A stretch of DNA of 13,194 bases from Acidimicrobiia bacterium (lineage in GTDB: Bacteria > Actinomycetota > Acidimicrobiia > Spongiisociales > ZC4RG35), in the NCBI GenBank assembly GCA_003230435.1, contig QIDW01000262.1, forward strand, positions 1-13,194, written 5' to 3'. Shown piece by piece: positions 1 through 7,676 of the stretch. Position numbers and translations under genes: made by a program. Each line of letters opens with the position of its first letter. Position 1 is the first letter of the stretch. The notes beneath the pieces are model-generated. The model was not told the DNA's origin and searched no databases. It saw only the letters and a program-made list of their open reading frames with translations.

Positions 1-1
1 G

Positions 2-304
2 GGAAGACTCATGGAGGTCGGGCCTGCCAAGAGGGTCTTCGGCGGGCCACACCACCCCTACACCGAGGCCTTGCTGTCGGCGGTTCCGGATCTCCAAGAG
101 GGCGCCCGGATCCGGCTCGAGGGAGAAATCCCGTCTGCCTCGGAGCCGCCATCGGGTTGTGTGTTCCAAACACGCTGTCCGCGCAAGATCGGGGAGATCT
201 GCGAGACCACCGAGCCGGACCTGGTGGAAGACGAAACCGGCTATTCCATTCGGTGCCACATCCCGGTTGCCGAGCTCGGCAGACTTCAGGCAACCCGAGT
301 GTGA
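2..304 (+). CDS. Oligopeptide/dipeptide ABC transporter ATP-binding protein, C-terminal fragment
   Basis: This is the last 100 codons of an ATPase of the Opp/Dpp peptide-importer class, whose N-terminal part lies left of the window. The fragment begins with a Gly-Arg-Leu-Met-Glu-x-Gly-Pro stretch and continues through VFGGPHHPYTEALLSAVP. That is the conserved region after the H-loop in DppD/DppF/OppD/OppF proteins. It ends with the oligopeptide-transporter C-terminal domain: a Pro-rich segment, then a Cys-containing segment (CVFQTRCP, then IGEICETTEPDL, then RCHIP) that in some family members is linked to an iron-sulfur site. Walker and signature motifs are outside the window. Family members energise uptake of peptides but also of other small solutes, so the substrate is open. 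The TGA stop overlaps the GTG start of the enolase gene (GTGA), so the two are probably one operon and translationally coupled. Confidence 0.9.
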   Translation, partial: GRLMEVGPAKRVFGGPHHPYTEALLSAVPDLQEGARIRLEGEIPSASEPPSGCVFQTRCPRKIGEICETTEPDLVEDETGYSIRCHIPVAELGRLQATRV

Positions 305-1410
305 AAATCACCCATATCGAGGCACGCGGCTACTCAATGTCACTGGACCCCGCTTTCAACGCGGCATGGGACCCACGCCCGAGAGATCGTTTCGAGGAGA
401 CCATCGTCATCGTGGAGACAGACTCCGGGATCCGTGGTTACGCCGGTGGAGCATCGGTTCCAGACATCCAGTTGCTCAACTCGCTGCTCGTCGGCACAGA
501 CCCCGCTGACACCACCCGGGTTCTGCGAACCCTTCAGACCATCGACTTCCATGGTGGGCGCAACTGGACGGTTGAGGTAGCGGTCTTCGACGCCCTCGCC
601 CGCGCCGGCGAGAAACCGCTCTGGGAGCTGCTGGGTGGGAATCGCCTTTCCTTCCCCGCCTACGCGTCGACCGGTGAGCGGCTCGACGTCTCGGCTCGGG
701 TCGAGCGCACTCTGCAATGGAGGGAACAGGGCATCCGCGCCATCAAGCTGCGATTCAACCGTGCGGATTGGAAAGACGACATTGCAGTGGTTGCGGCCGT
801 TCGGGATGCCGTCGGAGATTCGATGGAGATCATGGTCGATGCCAACCACGGGTGGCGGATGCCGGGCGACCACAGGCGAGCCTGGGACCTGGCGACGGCC
901 ACCGACTGCGCGAGGGCGCTCGCCGATATGAACGTCTACTGGCTCGAGGAGCCCCTCCACACCGACGATGTCGACGATTACGCGAAGCTGCGCGAGCGGT
1001 CCGACGTTCGAATCGCCGGCGGCGAAATGGTCCGCAGCCTCGCCGAATCACGCAATCTCATCGCATCGGGGGCGTTCGACGTCGTCCAGAACGACGTTGT
1101 CCTAGCTGGAGGCATTGGCGGCGCCAGACAGGTAGTCGGGTGGGCGGACACGGCACAGATCGACTGGTCGCCCCACACTTGGACCACCGGTCTCGGCCTG
1201 CTGGCGAACCTGCACGTCGCACTGGCGCTGTCCTCCGCCGAGTTCATCGAGGTCCCATACGATCCACCGGCTTGGTCACCCGGGCGACGCGACTTCATGT
1301 TGCCCGACCCCGTGGAGATCGGGAGAGAGGGAACGGTCTCGCCACCGAAGGGTTACGGCCTTGGCGTCGAGCCCGACCTCACCAAGCTGGAGGCGTGGCG
1401 AATTAGGTAG
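301..1410 (+). CDS. Mandelate racemase-type enolase superfamily enzyme
   Basis: A 369-aa protein of the enolase superfamily, mandelate-racemase subgroup. These enzymes abstract the proton alpha to a carboxylate on a Mg2+-bound substrate, giving epimerisation or dehydration. Visible active-site elements are: a K-x-R pair (Lys149, Arg151) in place of the usual K-x-K; metal ligands Asp180 (VDANHGW), Glu216 (WLEEPL) and Glu242 (GGEM); and a His-Asp dyad formed by Asp265 (QNDVVLAGG) and His292 (SPHTW). The 27-residue Asp-His spacing matches my recollection of mandelate racemase. The dyad and the lack of a second-half lysine exclude the muconate-lactonising/dipeptide-epimerase subgroup. I chose GTG 301 because it overlaps the upstream stop and the family-like protein begins there; the same frame is open back to 157, but that stretch overlaps the ATPase. 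The substrate is unknown. Acid-sugar dehydratase or betaine epimerase are both possible, the latter suggested only by neighbours. Confidence 0.88.
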   Translation: MKITHIEARGYSMSLDPAFNAAWDPRPRDRFEETIVIVETDSGIRGYAGGASVPDIQLLNSLLVGTDPADTTRVLRTLQTIDFHGGRNWTVEVAVFDALARAGEKPLWELLGGNRLSFPAYASTGERLDVSARVERTLQWREQGIRAIKLRFNRADWKDDIAVVAAVRDAVGDSMEIMVDANHGWRMPGDHRRAWDLATATDCARALADMNVYWLEEPLHTDDVDDYAKLRERSDVRIAGGEMVRSLAESRNLIASGAFDVVQNDVVLAGGIGGARQVVGWADTAQIDWSPHTWTTGLGLLANLHVALALSSAEFIEVPYDPPAWSPGRRDFMLPDPVEIGREGTVSPPKGYGLGVEPDLTKLEAWRIR

Positions 1411-1444
1411 TGCGCCCTCAGCGTATTTACGTTGGGGGCCACTA
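1408..1444 (+). repeat. Repeated hairpin, copy 1 (over the enolase stop codon)
   Basis: The stretch from the TAG stop to CCACTA folds into a long stem. I count 17 pairs (two of them G-T), one bulged C at 1413, and a centre of CGTATTTACG. The innermost A-T pairs must open to leave a TATTTA-type loop. The 17 bases at 1422-1438 recur exactly at 11408-11424, inside a second hairpin with a diverged left arm. No T-run follows, so it is not a textbook intrinsic terminator. It sits between the enolase gene and the ribosome-binding site at about 1453-1460 of the next gene. It may therefore act in termination, RNA stability or protein binding, or be a dispersed REP-like element. Confidence 0.75.
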
Positions 1445-1462
1445 AGCCCATAGAGGAGGGAT

Positions 1463-3877
1463 ATGCAGTCGCAGTATCGGGTAGTGGTGATCGGTGGCGG
1501 TGTCGTCGGTGCCAGCATTCTCTACCATCTCACCAAGCTGGGCTGGTCGGATGTCGCCATCGTCGAGCGGGAGATCTTGACGGCAGGTTCTAGCTGGCAC
1601 GCCGCAGGTGGTTTCCACGCTCTCAACGCCGATCCGAATATCGCAGCCCTCCAGGCCTACACGATCGACTTGCTAGCAGAGATCGAGCAAGAATCTGGCC
1701 AGGACGTCGGCATGCACATGCCGGGCGGGATCTCCGTCGCCTCCGCTCCGGAGCGGTGGGATTGGCTGCAGGCCGCATACCGGGTGTTCCAGACCATGGG
1801 CATCGAGGACGTCCGGCTCATAGGGGTCGATGAGATCAAGGACCGGTGCCCCATCATGAACGTCGACGGCGTGCTCGGTGGCCTCTGGGCCGACCGCCAG
1901 GGTTACATCGACCCGTCGGCAGTTGTTCACGCCTACGCCAAAGCAGCGCGATTGCGTGGCGCCGACATTATCGAGCACAACCGCGTCATCGAGCTGAACC
2001 CTCGTGGTGATGGATCCTGGGACGTCGTCACCGAGCAGGGAACAATCGTGGCCGAACACGTGGTGAACGCGGCCGGACTGTGGGCCAAACAGGTTGGGCG
2101 CATGGCTGGCCTGGAACTACCGGTGACCCCGATGGAGCATCACTTCTTCATCACCGAAGCCATCCCCGAGATCGAGGCCCTCGACTTCGAGTTGCCGATG
2201 ATGCTCGACCTCGAGGGTTTCACCTACATGCGCCCGGAGCTGAAGGGAATGCTGGTCGGGATATATGAGCTCGACCACAAGCATTGGAACATGGACGGCG
2301 CACCCTGGGACTACGGACTCGAGTTGATCCCGCCCGACGTGGACCGAATCTCCGACGAGGTCGCCATCGCTGTCTCCCGATACCCGGTTCTCGAAGAGGC
2401 CGGGATCACTCGCTGGGTGAATGGGGCATTCACTTTCTCGCCAGACGGAAATCCCCTGGTCGGCCCGGTACCCGGGCTGCGCAACTACTGGTCGGCTTGT
2501 GCGGTCATGGCCGGCTTTCTTCAGGGCGGGGGTGTAGGCAAGTCGCTGTCGGAGTGGATCATCGAAGGAGAGCCGGAGGAGGACATCTTCGGCATGGATG
2601 TCGCCCGTTTCGGGCCCTTCGCGGAGAACCGCGAGTACATCCGGCAAATGACCGGACAGTTCTACTCACGCCGTTTCGTGATGACCTACCCCAACGAGCA
2701 GCTTTGGGCGGGCCGACCACTTCGCATGGCACCGGCTTACGACGCGATGACCGAAGCCGGAGCTCAGTGGGGAGCTTCTTGGGGCCTCGAGCTCCCCATC
2801 TACTTCGCCCCTGAGGGGTTCGAGGAGGTGCCGACGTTGCGGCGCTCGAACGCATTCGACATCGTTGGAGAGGAGTGCCGGCGGGTCCGCTCCGGCGTCG
2901 GAATTCTCGACATCGCCAGCTTTTCGCGTTACGAGGTCACCGGACCCAACGCCCAGCCCTGGCTCGACCGCATGTTCTCGAGCCGGCTGCCTGGTCCTGG
3001 CCGGATCAAACTCGCCCCGATGCTCGGTCACGACGGCCGTCTCAAGGGAGATCTGACATTGTTGAACTGGGGAGACGGTACGTGGTGGATAATCGGCTCG
3101 TACTATCTGAGGGCCTGGCACATGCGCTGGTTCAACGACCATCTGAGTGACGGGGTGGCCGTGCGCGACATAACCGACGCGGTCGTGGGCTTCTCGCTGT
3201 CCGGGCCGAAGTCACGCGAGCTTTTGCAGCGGGTGACGCCAGATGACGTCTCACCTGAGGCCATGGGTTTCATGAGATGCCGCGAGCTCGACGTCGGCAT
3301 GATCCGTGCCAAGGTGGGCAGGATCTCGGTTGTCGGCGAGCTCGGTTACGAGATCCACTGCTCCGCCGCCGAGCACATCGCACTGCGTCGCCTCCTGGTG
3401 GAAGCCGGCGAGGACCTGGGTGCGATCGAGTACGGCTACAAAGCCTTGCTGTCCCTGAGGATCGAGAAGAGCTTCGGCATCTGGTCGACCGAGTTCAAGC
3501 AGGAGTACACACCGGGGATGACCGGCATGGACCGCTGGATCGACTGGTCGAAGAGCGAATTCATTGGCCATGAGGCGGCGCGGAGGGAGAAGGAAGCCGA
3601 CAGCGCACCGCGGAAACTGGTCACACTGGAGGTAGAGGCAACCGATGCCGACGCCTCGGGTTACGAGCCGGTTTGGGACGGCGACAAGCGGGTCGGTTAT
3701 GTCACCTCGGGCAATTATGGCCACACGCTCGGCAAGAGCCTGGCGATGGCGCTGATCGGTCGGGACTTTGCCGCCGTGGGGACCGAGTTGACCTCTCACA
3801 CGGTCGGTAACGAGCGCCCCGTCCTGGTGATCGCGCCATCCCCGTACGACCCGGCCGGCGCGGCGATGCGGATGTGA
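1463..3877 (+). CDS. Dimethylglycine/sarcosine dehydrogenase-like FAD and GcvT-domain protein
   Basis: An 804-aa cytoplasmic flavoprotein of the dimethylglycine dehydrogenase/sarcosine dehydrogenase family. These oxidise an N-methyl group and pass the one-carbon unit to tetrahydrofolate or release formaldehyde. The N-terminal half is a DAO-type FAD domain with the dinucleotide motif GGGVVG at residues 11-16. His46 in SSWHAAGG matches the histidine that covalently holds FAD in dimethylglycine dehydrogenase. A PMEHHFFITE segment typical of the family follows. From about residue 430 comes a GcvT aminomethyltransferase domain with Asp530 in GRLKGDLTLL, the position of the folate-site catalytic Asp, then a GcvT C-terminal barrel to the end. 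Length and order are normal for the family. The ATG is preceded by a strong AGAGGAGGG ribosome-binding site. The gene converges with the second flavoprotein gene, with 13 bases between stops. The true amine substrate is not determinable; mono-, di- and tri-N-methyl amino acids are candidates. Confidence 0.9.
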   Translation: MQSQYRVVVIGGGVVGASILYHLTKLGWSDVAIVEREILTAGSSWHAAGGFHALNADPNIAALQAYTIDLLAEIEQESGQDVGMHMPGGISVASAPERWDWLQAAYRVFQTMGIEDVRLIGVDEIKDRCPIMNVDGVLGGLWADRQGYIDPSAVVHAYAKAARLRGADIIEHNRVIELNPRGDGSWDVVTEQGTIVAEHVVNAAGLWAKQVGRMAGLELPVTPMEHHFFITEAIPEIEALDFELPMMLDLEGFTYMRPELKGMLVGIYELDHKHWNMDGAPWDYGLELIPPDVDRISDEVAIAVSRYPVLEEAGITRWVNGAFTFSPDGNPLVGPVPGLRNYWSACAVMAGFLQGGGVGKSLSEWIIEGEPEEDIFGMDVARFGPFAENREYIRQMTGQFYSRRFVMTYPNEQLWAGRPLRMAPAYDAMTEAGAQWGASWGLELPIYFAPEGFEEVPTLRRSNAFDIVGEECRRVRSGVGILDIASFSRYEVTGPNAQPWLDRMFSSRLPGPGRIKLAPMLGHDGRLKGDLTLLNWGDGTWWIIGSYYLRAWHMRWFNDHLSDGVAVRDITDAVVGFSLSGPKSRELLQRVTPDDVSPEAMGFMRCRELDVGMIRAKVGRISVVGELGYEIHCSAAEHIALRRLLVEAGEDLGAIEYGYKALLSLRIEKSFGIWSTEFKQEYTPGMTGMDRWIDWSKSEFIGHEAARREKEADSAPRKLVTLEVEATDADASGYEPVWDGDKRVGYVTSGNYGHTLGKSLAMALIGRDFAAVGTELTSHTVGNERPVLVIAPSPYDPAGAAMRM

Positions 3878-3890
3878 GTTTCCCCGGGCT

Positions 3891-5231
3891 CTACACCCAG
3901 GGAGAATGGGTCGTTCCCGAGCCGAAGGCCTCTCCTTTGGCGTAGCGGTCCAAGGAGAACGGCTGAAGCTGCGTGACAGGCTGCGAGCCGAGCACCTGTC
4001 GGGCTACGAGCTTGCCGATGCCGGTCATCTTGAAGCCGTGGTTGGAGTCGGCGATCATGAACACGTTGGGCAGGATCCAGTCGATTATCGGCACATTGTC
4101 GGGGGTGAATGCCCCGATTCCGCCATTGCGGCGCTCTTTGAAGTTGGGCCGGATCCCCTCGAAGCGCTTCATGAACATGCCCATACATGCTGTGATGTAG
4201 TCGGCGAACTCAGGCCGCGCCTGATACTCGTCGTTGGCGTGCCCGTATGGCTCGACGTTTGCCTCCGGGCCAAGCTCGATCGGCATTGCACCACCTTGGA
4301 TCCCCGGCCGCTCCATTCGCTCGGTGCCATTCTTCCAGTAGACGTAAACATTGTCGTCGAGTTCCACTCCGGTCTGCGCATCGTGAACCGGCGTGCTCAT
4401 CAGCTCGATGTGGAGCACGGGCGGATTGCGGTTGTCGGCCGTGTAGTAGGGCCCGTCGTAGTAGACCTCACCCTCCTCGAGTCTCCAATACGTCCACATG
4501 TCTTTGTTCTCCACGAACGTCCCGTCTGAATAGCCGACATCGAGCGCCATGGGTTGGCCGAGCATTTCCCAGTGGGCGGGAATCCAGGCCCCAGCGCACA
4601 GAAAGACCACGTCAGCATTGATTCTCCCCTGATTGGTCTCCACGCCTGCTACCTGACCACCCCTCACGTCGTAGCCTTTGACTTCGACCCCTGAATAGAT
4701 CTGCACTCCGTATCGCTCGCACATCGATATGAGCCCGTCGACCGTTTGAGCAGTTCCGGCGTACCCGCTCATGCGCTCGTGGATCACCACGTCGATGGTG
4801 TGATGCTTGAAGTCGGGCCAGACACCCGTAAGGAAGTCCCGCGCATCCTGGCCGACGTAGAGATCCGACGTATAGCCGACGCTGTTCTGGCTGCGGTGGA
4901 TTCTTTCGTAGTCGGCGATCTGATTTTCCTCACCGCAGGAGATGTATCCGACTTGTTGGAAACCGAAGAGGACGGGGTCGTAGTTCCACACGTCGACTGA
5001 CTCGCGCACGATGGCGTGGAGTGGCTCGGTCATATAGAAGTTTCGGACGCACCCACATGCAATCCCTGTTGCCCCGGCGCCCGGGTGGGACTTGTCGAGC
5101 AGGACGATGTCAGCGCCGGATCCCAGCCCCCGGTCTTCTAGCTCCATGGCCAGATGCCAGGCCGTGCTGAGCCCGTGGACGCCTCCACCCACAATGACGT
5201 ATGTGGCCGCTTCGGGCAGATCGCCCGGCAT
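3891..5231 (-). CDS. Sarcosine oxidase beta-like FAD-dependent oxidoreductase
   Basis: A 446-aa protein of the DAO/glycine-oxidase superfamily, closest in style to single-domain sarcosine oxidase beta-type oxidoreductases. The N-terminus carries the FAD-binding motif VIVGGGVHG (about residues 12-20). A GATGIACGCVRNFY segment follows where such enzymes contact the flavin, and near the C-terminus are FTPDNVPIID and MIADSNHGFKMTGIGK, the usual closing segments of the family. There is no GcvT domain. I start at the ATG at 5231 because AAAGGGG lies 6 bases upstream in good ribosome-binding position. The frame is open to 5345 through ATGs at 5249 and 5345, but those lack a well-spaced site and would add an N-tail before the FAD fold. 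It diverges from the zinc dehydrogenase and converges on the other flavoprotein. It probably oxidises a secondary or tertiary amine; N-methyl amino acids are the natural guess from context. A D-amino acid or proline-type substrate cannot be excluded. Confidence 0.85.
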   Translation of the reverse strand: MPGDLPEAATYVIVGGGVHGLSTAWHLAMELEDRGLGSGADIVLLDKSHPGAGATGIACGCVRNFYMTEPLHAIVRESVDVWNYDPVLFGFQQVGYISCGEENQIADYERIHRSQNSVGYTSDLYVGQDARDFLTGVWPDFKHHTIDVVIHERMSGYAGTAQTVDGLISMCERYGVQIYSGVEVKGYDVRGGQVAGVETNQGRINADVVFLCAGAWIPAHWEMLGQPMALDVGYSDGTFVENKDMWTYWRLEEGEVYYDGPYYTADNRNPPVLHIELMSTPVHDAQTGVELDDNVYVYWKNGTERMERPGIQGGAMPIELGPEANVEPYGHANDEYQARPEFADYITACMGMFMKRFEGIRPNFKERRNGGIGAFTPDNVPIIDWILPNVFMIADSNHGFKMTGIGKLVARQVLGSQPVTQLQPFSLDRYAKGEAFGSGTTHSPWV

Positions 5232-5355
5232 TGGTTGCCCCTTTCGCATGTCTCCGGTGTCGCGGTGGACCCTACCCCTCCCGGTCGGCACTGGTTTCTC
5301 GGCCCATGCAGGGCTTTCCAGATAAAGTGCGCGGTCTTTCCGCAAAGAGGTGAAG
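5232..5355. promoter_or_regulatory. Divergent promoter region between flavoprotein and zinc dehydrogenase genes
   Basis: These 124 bases must hold the promoters for both divergent genes unless they lie inside coding sequence. On the plus strand TAAAGT (5323-5328) fits a -10 box for the dehydrogenase gene. On the minus strand TAGGGT (5269-5274) fits one for the flavoprotein gene. I see no good -35 box for either, so both are weak. TCTTT (5335-5339) and AAAGA (5344-5348) form a small inverted repeat whose right arm overlaps the AAAGAGG ribosome-binding site of the dehydrogenase gene. This could be an operator half-site pair or a site-masking hairpin. Confidence 0.35.
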
Positions 5356-6450
5356 GTGAAAGCTGCCGTAATGCGCGCAGTCGGCGAGCCGCTGACGATC
5401 GAGGATGTAACCCTTGCCGAGCCCGGACCCCTCGAAGTCGTGATCCGTGTGGCTGCCGCCGGACTTTGTCATAGCGACCTTCGGTACATGGAAGGCTCCT
5501 ACGAGATACCCCTACCTGCGATCATGGGTCACGAGTCGGCCGGAGTCGTGGAGGAAGTCGGCACAGCGATCACCCACGTCGTTCCAGGTGACCACGTCGT
5601 CACTTCGTTGTCCGTGTTCTGCGGGGCATGTTCCTTTTGCCTCTCCGACCGTCCCCACCTCTGTCACAACCGCGAAGCCACGCAACGGGGAGACGGTGAG
5701 CCACCACGACTCTCCGTAGGAGGGGAGCCACTCCACCAGTGCCTCAACCTGGCGTCATTCGCAGAGCGGATGCTGGTCCACGAGAACGCGCTGGTGAAGA
5801 TCTCCAGGAAGATGCCCCTCGATCGGGCTGCCCTGCTCGGCTGTGGTGTCGCCACCGGTTTGGGCGCCGTTTTCAACACCGCCGAAGTGCGTCACGGTGA
5901 GGCGGTTGCGGTGATCGGTTGCGGGGGTGTGGGCCTCGGTGCCATCCAAGGGGCGCGTATAGCGGGAGCCGACACGATCATTGCCATCGACCGCATCGAC
6001 GAGAAACTCCAGTTGGCGAAAACCCTGGGTGCCACCCATCTGATCAACACGACGATGGACGACGCTGTCGCTCGGGTCCATGCCATAACAGAGAGCTTTG
6101 GTGTTCATCATGCCTTCGAAGCCGTTGGCTCTACGTCAACCGCAGAGCTCGCCTTCGCCCTGCTGCGTCGTGGTGGCACGGCGACGATCATCGGTCTCAT
6201 CCCGGCGGGTCAGGTGAGGGTGCCGAGTGATGAGCTTTTCTGGGAGAAGAAGCTTCAGGGCTCCGTCATGGGCTCGAACCGTTTCCGGATCGATACCCCG
6301 CGCTATGTGGACATGTATCTCGATGGGCGGCTAAATCTGGACGAGATGGTCAGCGACCGTCTCGGGCTCTCGGAGATCAACGAGGGTTTCGCCAGGATGC
6401 AGACGGGCCAGGTGGCCCGGGAGATCGTCGTTTTCGACCCGATGGAATAG
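5356..6450 (+). CDS. Zinc-dependent alcohol dehydrogenase, formaldehyde dehydrogenase-like
   Basis: A 364-aa medium-chain dehydrogenase/reductase of the class III/NDMA-dependent alcohol dehydrogenase type, cytoplasmic and NAD(P)-dependent. Catalytic zinc ligands are visible: Cys38 in GLCHSD, His59-Glu60 in GHESAG and Cys162 in LLGCGVATG. The structural-zinc lobe is complete with Cys89, Cys92, Cys95 and Cys103. The Rossmann motif VIGCGGVGLGA follows at about residues 181-191. Length is normal. I chose GTG 5356 because AAAGAGG ends 5 bases upstream and it gives the family-typical opening; an in-frame GTG at 5350 is the alternative. Relatives oxidise glutathione- or mycothiol-bound formaldehyde, or aryl/alkyl alcohols. 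Next to two N-demethylating-type flavoproteins, formaldehyde disposal is an attractive role but is inference. In actinobacteria mycothiol would be the expected cofactor for that reaction. Confidence 0.88.
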   Translation: MKAAVMRAVGEPLTIEDVTLAEPGPLEVVIRVAAAGLCHSDLRYMEGSYEIPLPAIMGHESAGVVEEVGTAITHVVPGDHVVTSLSVFCGACSFCLSDRPHLCHNREATQRGDGEPPRLSVGGEPLHQCLNLASFAERMLVHENALVKISRKMPLDRAALLGCGVATGLGAVFNTAEVRHGEAVAVIGCGGVGLGAIQGARIAGADTIIAIDRIDEKLQLAKTLGATHLINTTMDDAVARVHAITESFGVHHAFEAVGSTSTAELAFALLRRGGTATIIGLIPAGQVRVPSDELFWEKKLQGSVMGSNRFRIDTPRYVDMYLDGRLNLDEMVSDRLGLSEINEGFARMQTGQVAREIVVFDPME

Positions 6451-6472
6451 CGACAGACAACACCTGGGTCGA

Positions 6473-6506
6473 ACCATGGTGCGCAAGCTCCCCAGCGCCG
6501 TATGGT
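6473..6506. other. Imperfect inverted repeat after the zinc dehydrogenase gene
   Basis: ACCATGGTGCGC (6473-6484) and GCGCCGTATGGT (6495-6506) can pair at 10 of 12 positions (one of them G-T) around a 10-base loop. It lies in the 110-base gap between the dehydrogenase stop and the methyltransferase start. There is no T-run, so it is at best a weak terminator or a binding site. The rest of the gap holds the AAGGAG ribosome-binding site (6551-6556) and nothing else I recognise. Confidence 0.2.
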
Positions 6507-6560
6507 GATTCTGACCGAGGAAACCATCGAAATCGGTCCCTGGGATCACGAAGGAGCCCT

Positions 6561-7547
6561 ATGAGATCTGGAGGAGACGCGCCGTTGACGGTATCCCATC
6601 TCACAACTCCCACCGATCACAGGGCCCAGATGATCGAGGACGTTCGGCACGGTTTGACGGCGTACAGGAAGCACCTCGCCTCCAAGTACTTGTATGACGC
6701 TCGGGGCTCGGAGCTGTTCGACGAAATCACCCGTCTTCCCGAGTACTACTTGGCGGGGGTCGAGACAGAGATTCTGTCGGAGCGGGCCGATGAGATCATG
6801 CCTGAAGTCCAACCGGACGAGTTGATCGAACTCGGCTCCGGCTCGTCGCTCAAGACCCGAATGCTGATCGAGTCGATGTATCGGAACAGCAACGGGCGTC
6901 GCTACGTCCCGGTCGACATCTCCGAGGCGGTTCTGCGTACTGCTGCCCTTCGTCTCCGCAATGAATACAAGTGGCTCGAGATCGAGGGTCTGGTCGGTGA
7001 CTATGTCCCCGATCTCGGCAAGATAAGACGGCGGGGACGTCGCATCATTGTCTTTCTAGGCTCGACGATCGGCAATTACGTGCCGACGCTTCGCCATTCC
7101 TTGCTTCGGTCGGTAACCGATGCGCTGGAGCCCGGGGATGCCTTTGTGGTCGGGCTGGACCTCGTCAAGGATGAGCCGACGATGATCGCCGCCTACGACG
7201 ACGCTCAGGGGGTATCTGCCGAGTTCAACAAGAACATTCTCCACGTCATCAATCGGGAGCTGGGTGGTGACATCCCGGTCGACGCATTTGAGCATGTGAC
7301 GCGTTTTGACCGTGAGCTGGTGTGTATCTCGCAGAGCCTTCGAGCGTCGCGCAAAATCGTTGCCAATATCCGCGCCCTCGAACTCACCGTCACTTTCGCC
7401 GCCGGGGAGGAGATACACACGGTGGTCTCCTGTAAGTTCTCCAGGCCTCAGGTTGAGGAAGAGTTCGGCGCTGCCGGAATGCGGCTGAACCATTGGTTCC
7501 CCGACGACGGCGATCGTTTTGCCATCGCAATGGCGTCGCTCGAGTAG
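6561..7547 (+). CDS. EgtD-family SAM-dependent methyltransferase with altered substrate pocket
   Basis: A 328-aa cytoplasmic protein of the EgtD (L-histidine N-alpha-methyltransferase, Methyltransf_33) family. Family landmarks appear in order: KYLYDARGSELF (43-53), TRLPEYY (57-63), the SAM-binding loop IELGSGSSLKTR (89-100), PVDIS with Asp119, LGSTIGNY (166-173), GLDLVKD (198-204), AYDDAQGVSAEFNKN (211-225) and FAAGEE (279-284). EgtD trimethylates histidine to hercynine, the first ergothioneine step. Tyr45, Tyr63 and the Asn223/Asn225 pair, which correspond to backbone-binding residues, are kept. The positions I align to imidazole-contacting Met252 and Glu282 of mycobacterial EgtD are Gln258 and Val288; the 30-residue spacing matches, and the Ser284 equivalent is Ser290. 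I therefore do not assign histidine as substrate. No EgtA, EgtB, EgtC or EgtE is present. ATG 6561 has AAGGAG four bases upstream. It may methylate another amino acid's amine. Confidence 0.85.
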   Translation: MRSGGDAPLTVSHLTTPTDHRAQMIEDVRHGLTAYRKHLASKYLYDARGSELFDEITRLPEYYLAGVETEILSERADEIMPEVQPDELIELGSGSSLKTRMLIESMYRNSNGRRYVPVDISEAVLRTAALRLRNEYKWLEIEGLVGDYVPDLGKIRRRGRRIIVFLGSTIGNYVPTLRHSLLRSVTDALEPGDAFVVGLDLVKDEPTMIAAYDDAQGVSAEFNKNILHVINRELGGDIPVDAFEHVTRFDRELVCISQSLRASRKIVANIRALELTVTFAAGEEIHTVVSCKFSRPQVEEEFGAAGMRLNHWFPDDGDRFAIAMASLE

Positions 7548-7661
7548 ACGCGGAGAGCCATGCACAACAATGCCCGGGATCCGATGAAGCGTGATCGACT
7601 GACCACCACGATCACCTGGGCACACGCTCAGCCGCTCGGACACGGCGGAGTGCCCACCCAT

Positions 7662-7667
7662 TAGGCT
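7662..7667 (+). promoter_or_regulatory. Candidate -10 box for a leaderless ABC-transporter transcript
   Basis: TAGGCT fits the actinobacterial -10 consensus TANNNT and ends 9 bases before the ATG at 7677. Transcription would then start at or just before that ATG. The intervening CTCGCCGCC has no ribosome-binding site, which favours a leaderless mRNA, a common arrangement in actinobacteria. No convincing -35 box is seen. The rest of the 129-base gap from 7548 shows nothing I recognise. Confidence 0.4.
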
Positions 7668-7676
7668 CTCGCCGCC

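Noticed and set aside
157..300. N-terminal extension of the enolase-superfamily frame
   Set aside because: The frame is open, but the 48 extra residues lie inside the ATPase coding sequence and are unlike the family; GTG 301 with the stop overlap is a better start.
340..960. Long antisense frame within the enolase gene
   Set aside because: Typical high-GC mirror frame; no domain motif and no ribosome-binding site, and the sense frame has all active-site residues.
5232..5345. Longer N-terminus for the sarcosine-oxidase-like protein
   Set aside because: ATG 5249 and ATG 5345 lack well-spaced ribosome-binding sites; ATG 5231 has one and begins close to the FAD motif.
6561..7547. Ergothioneine biosynthesis cluster
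   Set aside because: Only an EgtD-like gene is present, with altered histidine-contact positions, and no EgtA/B/C/E partner.
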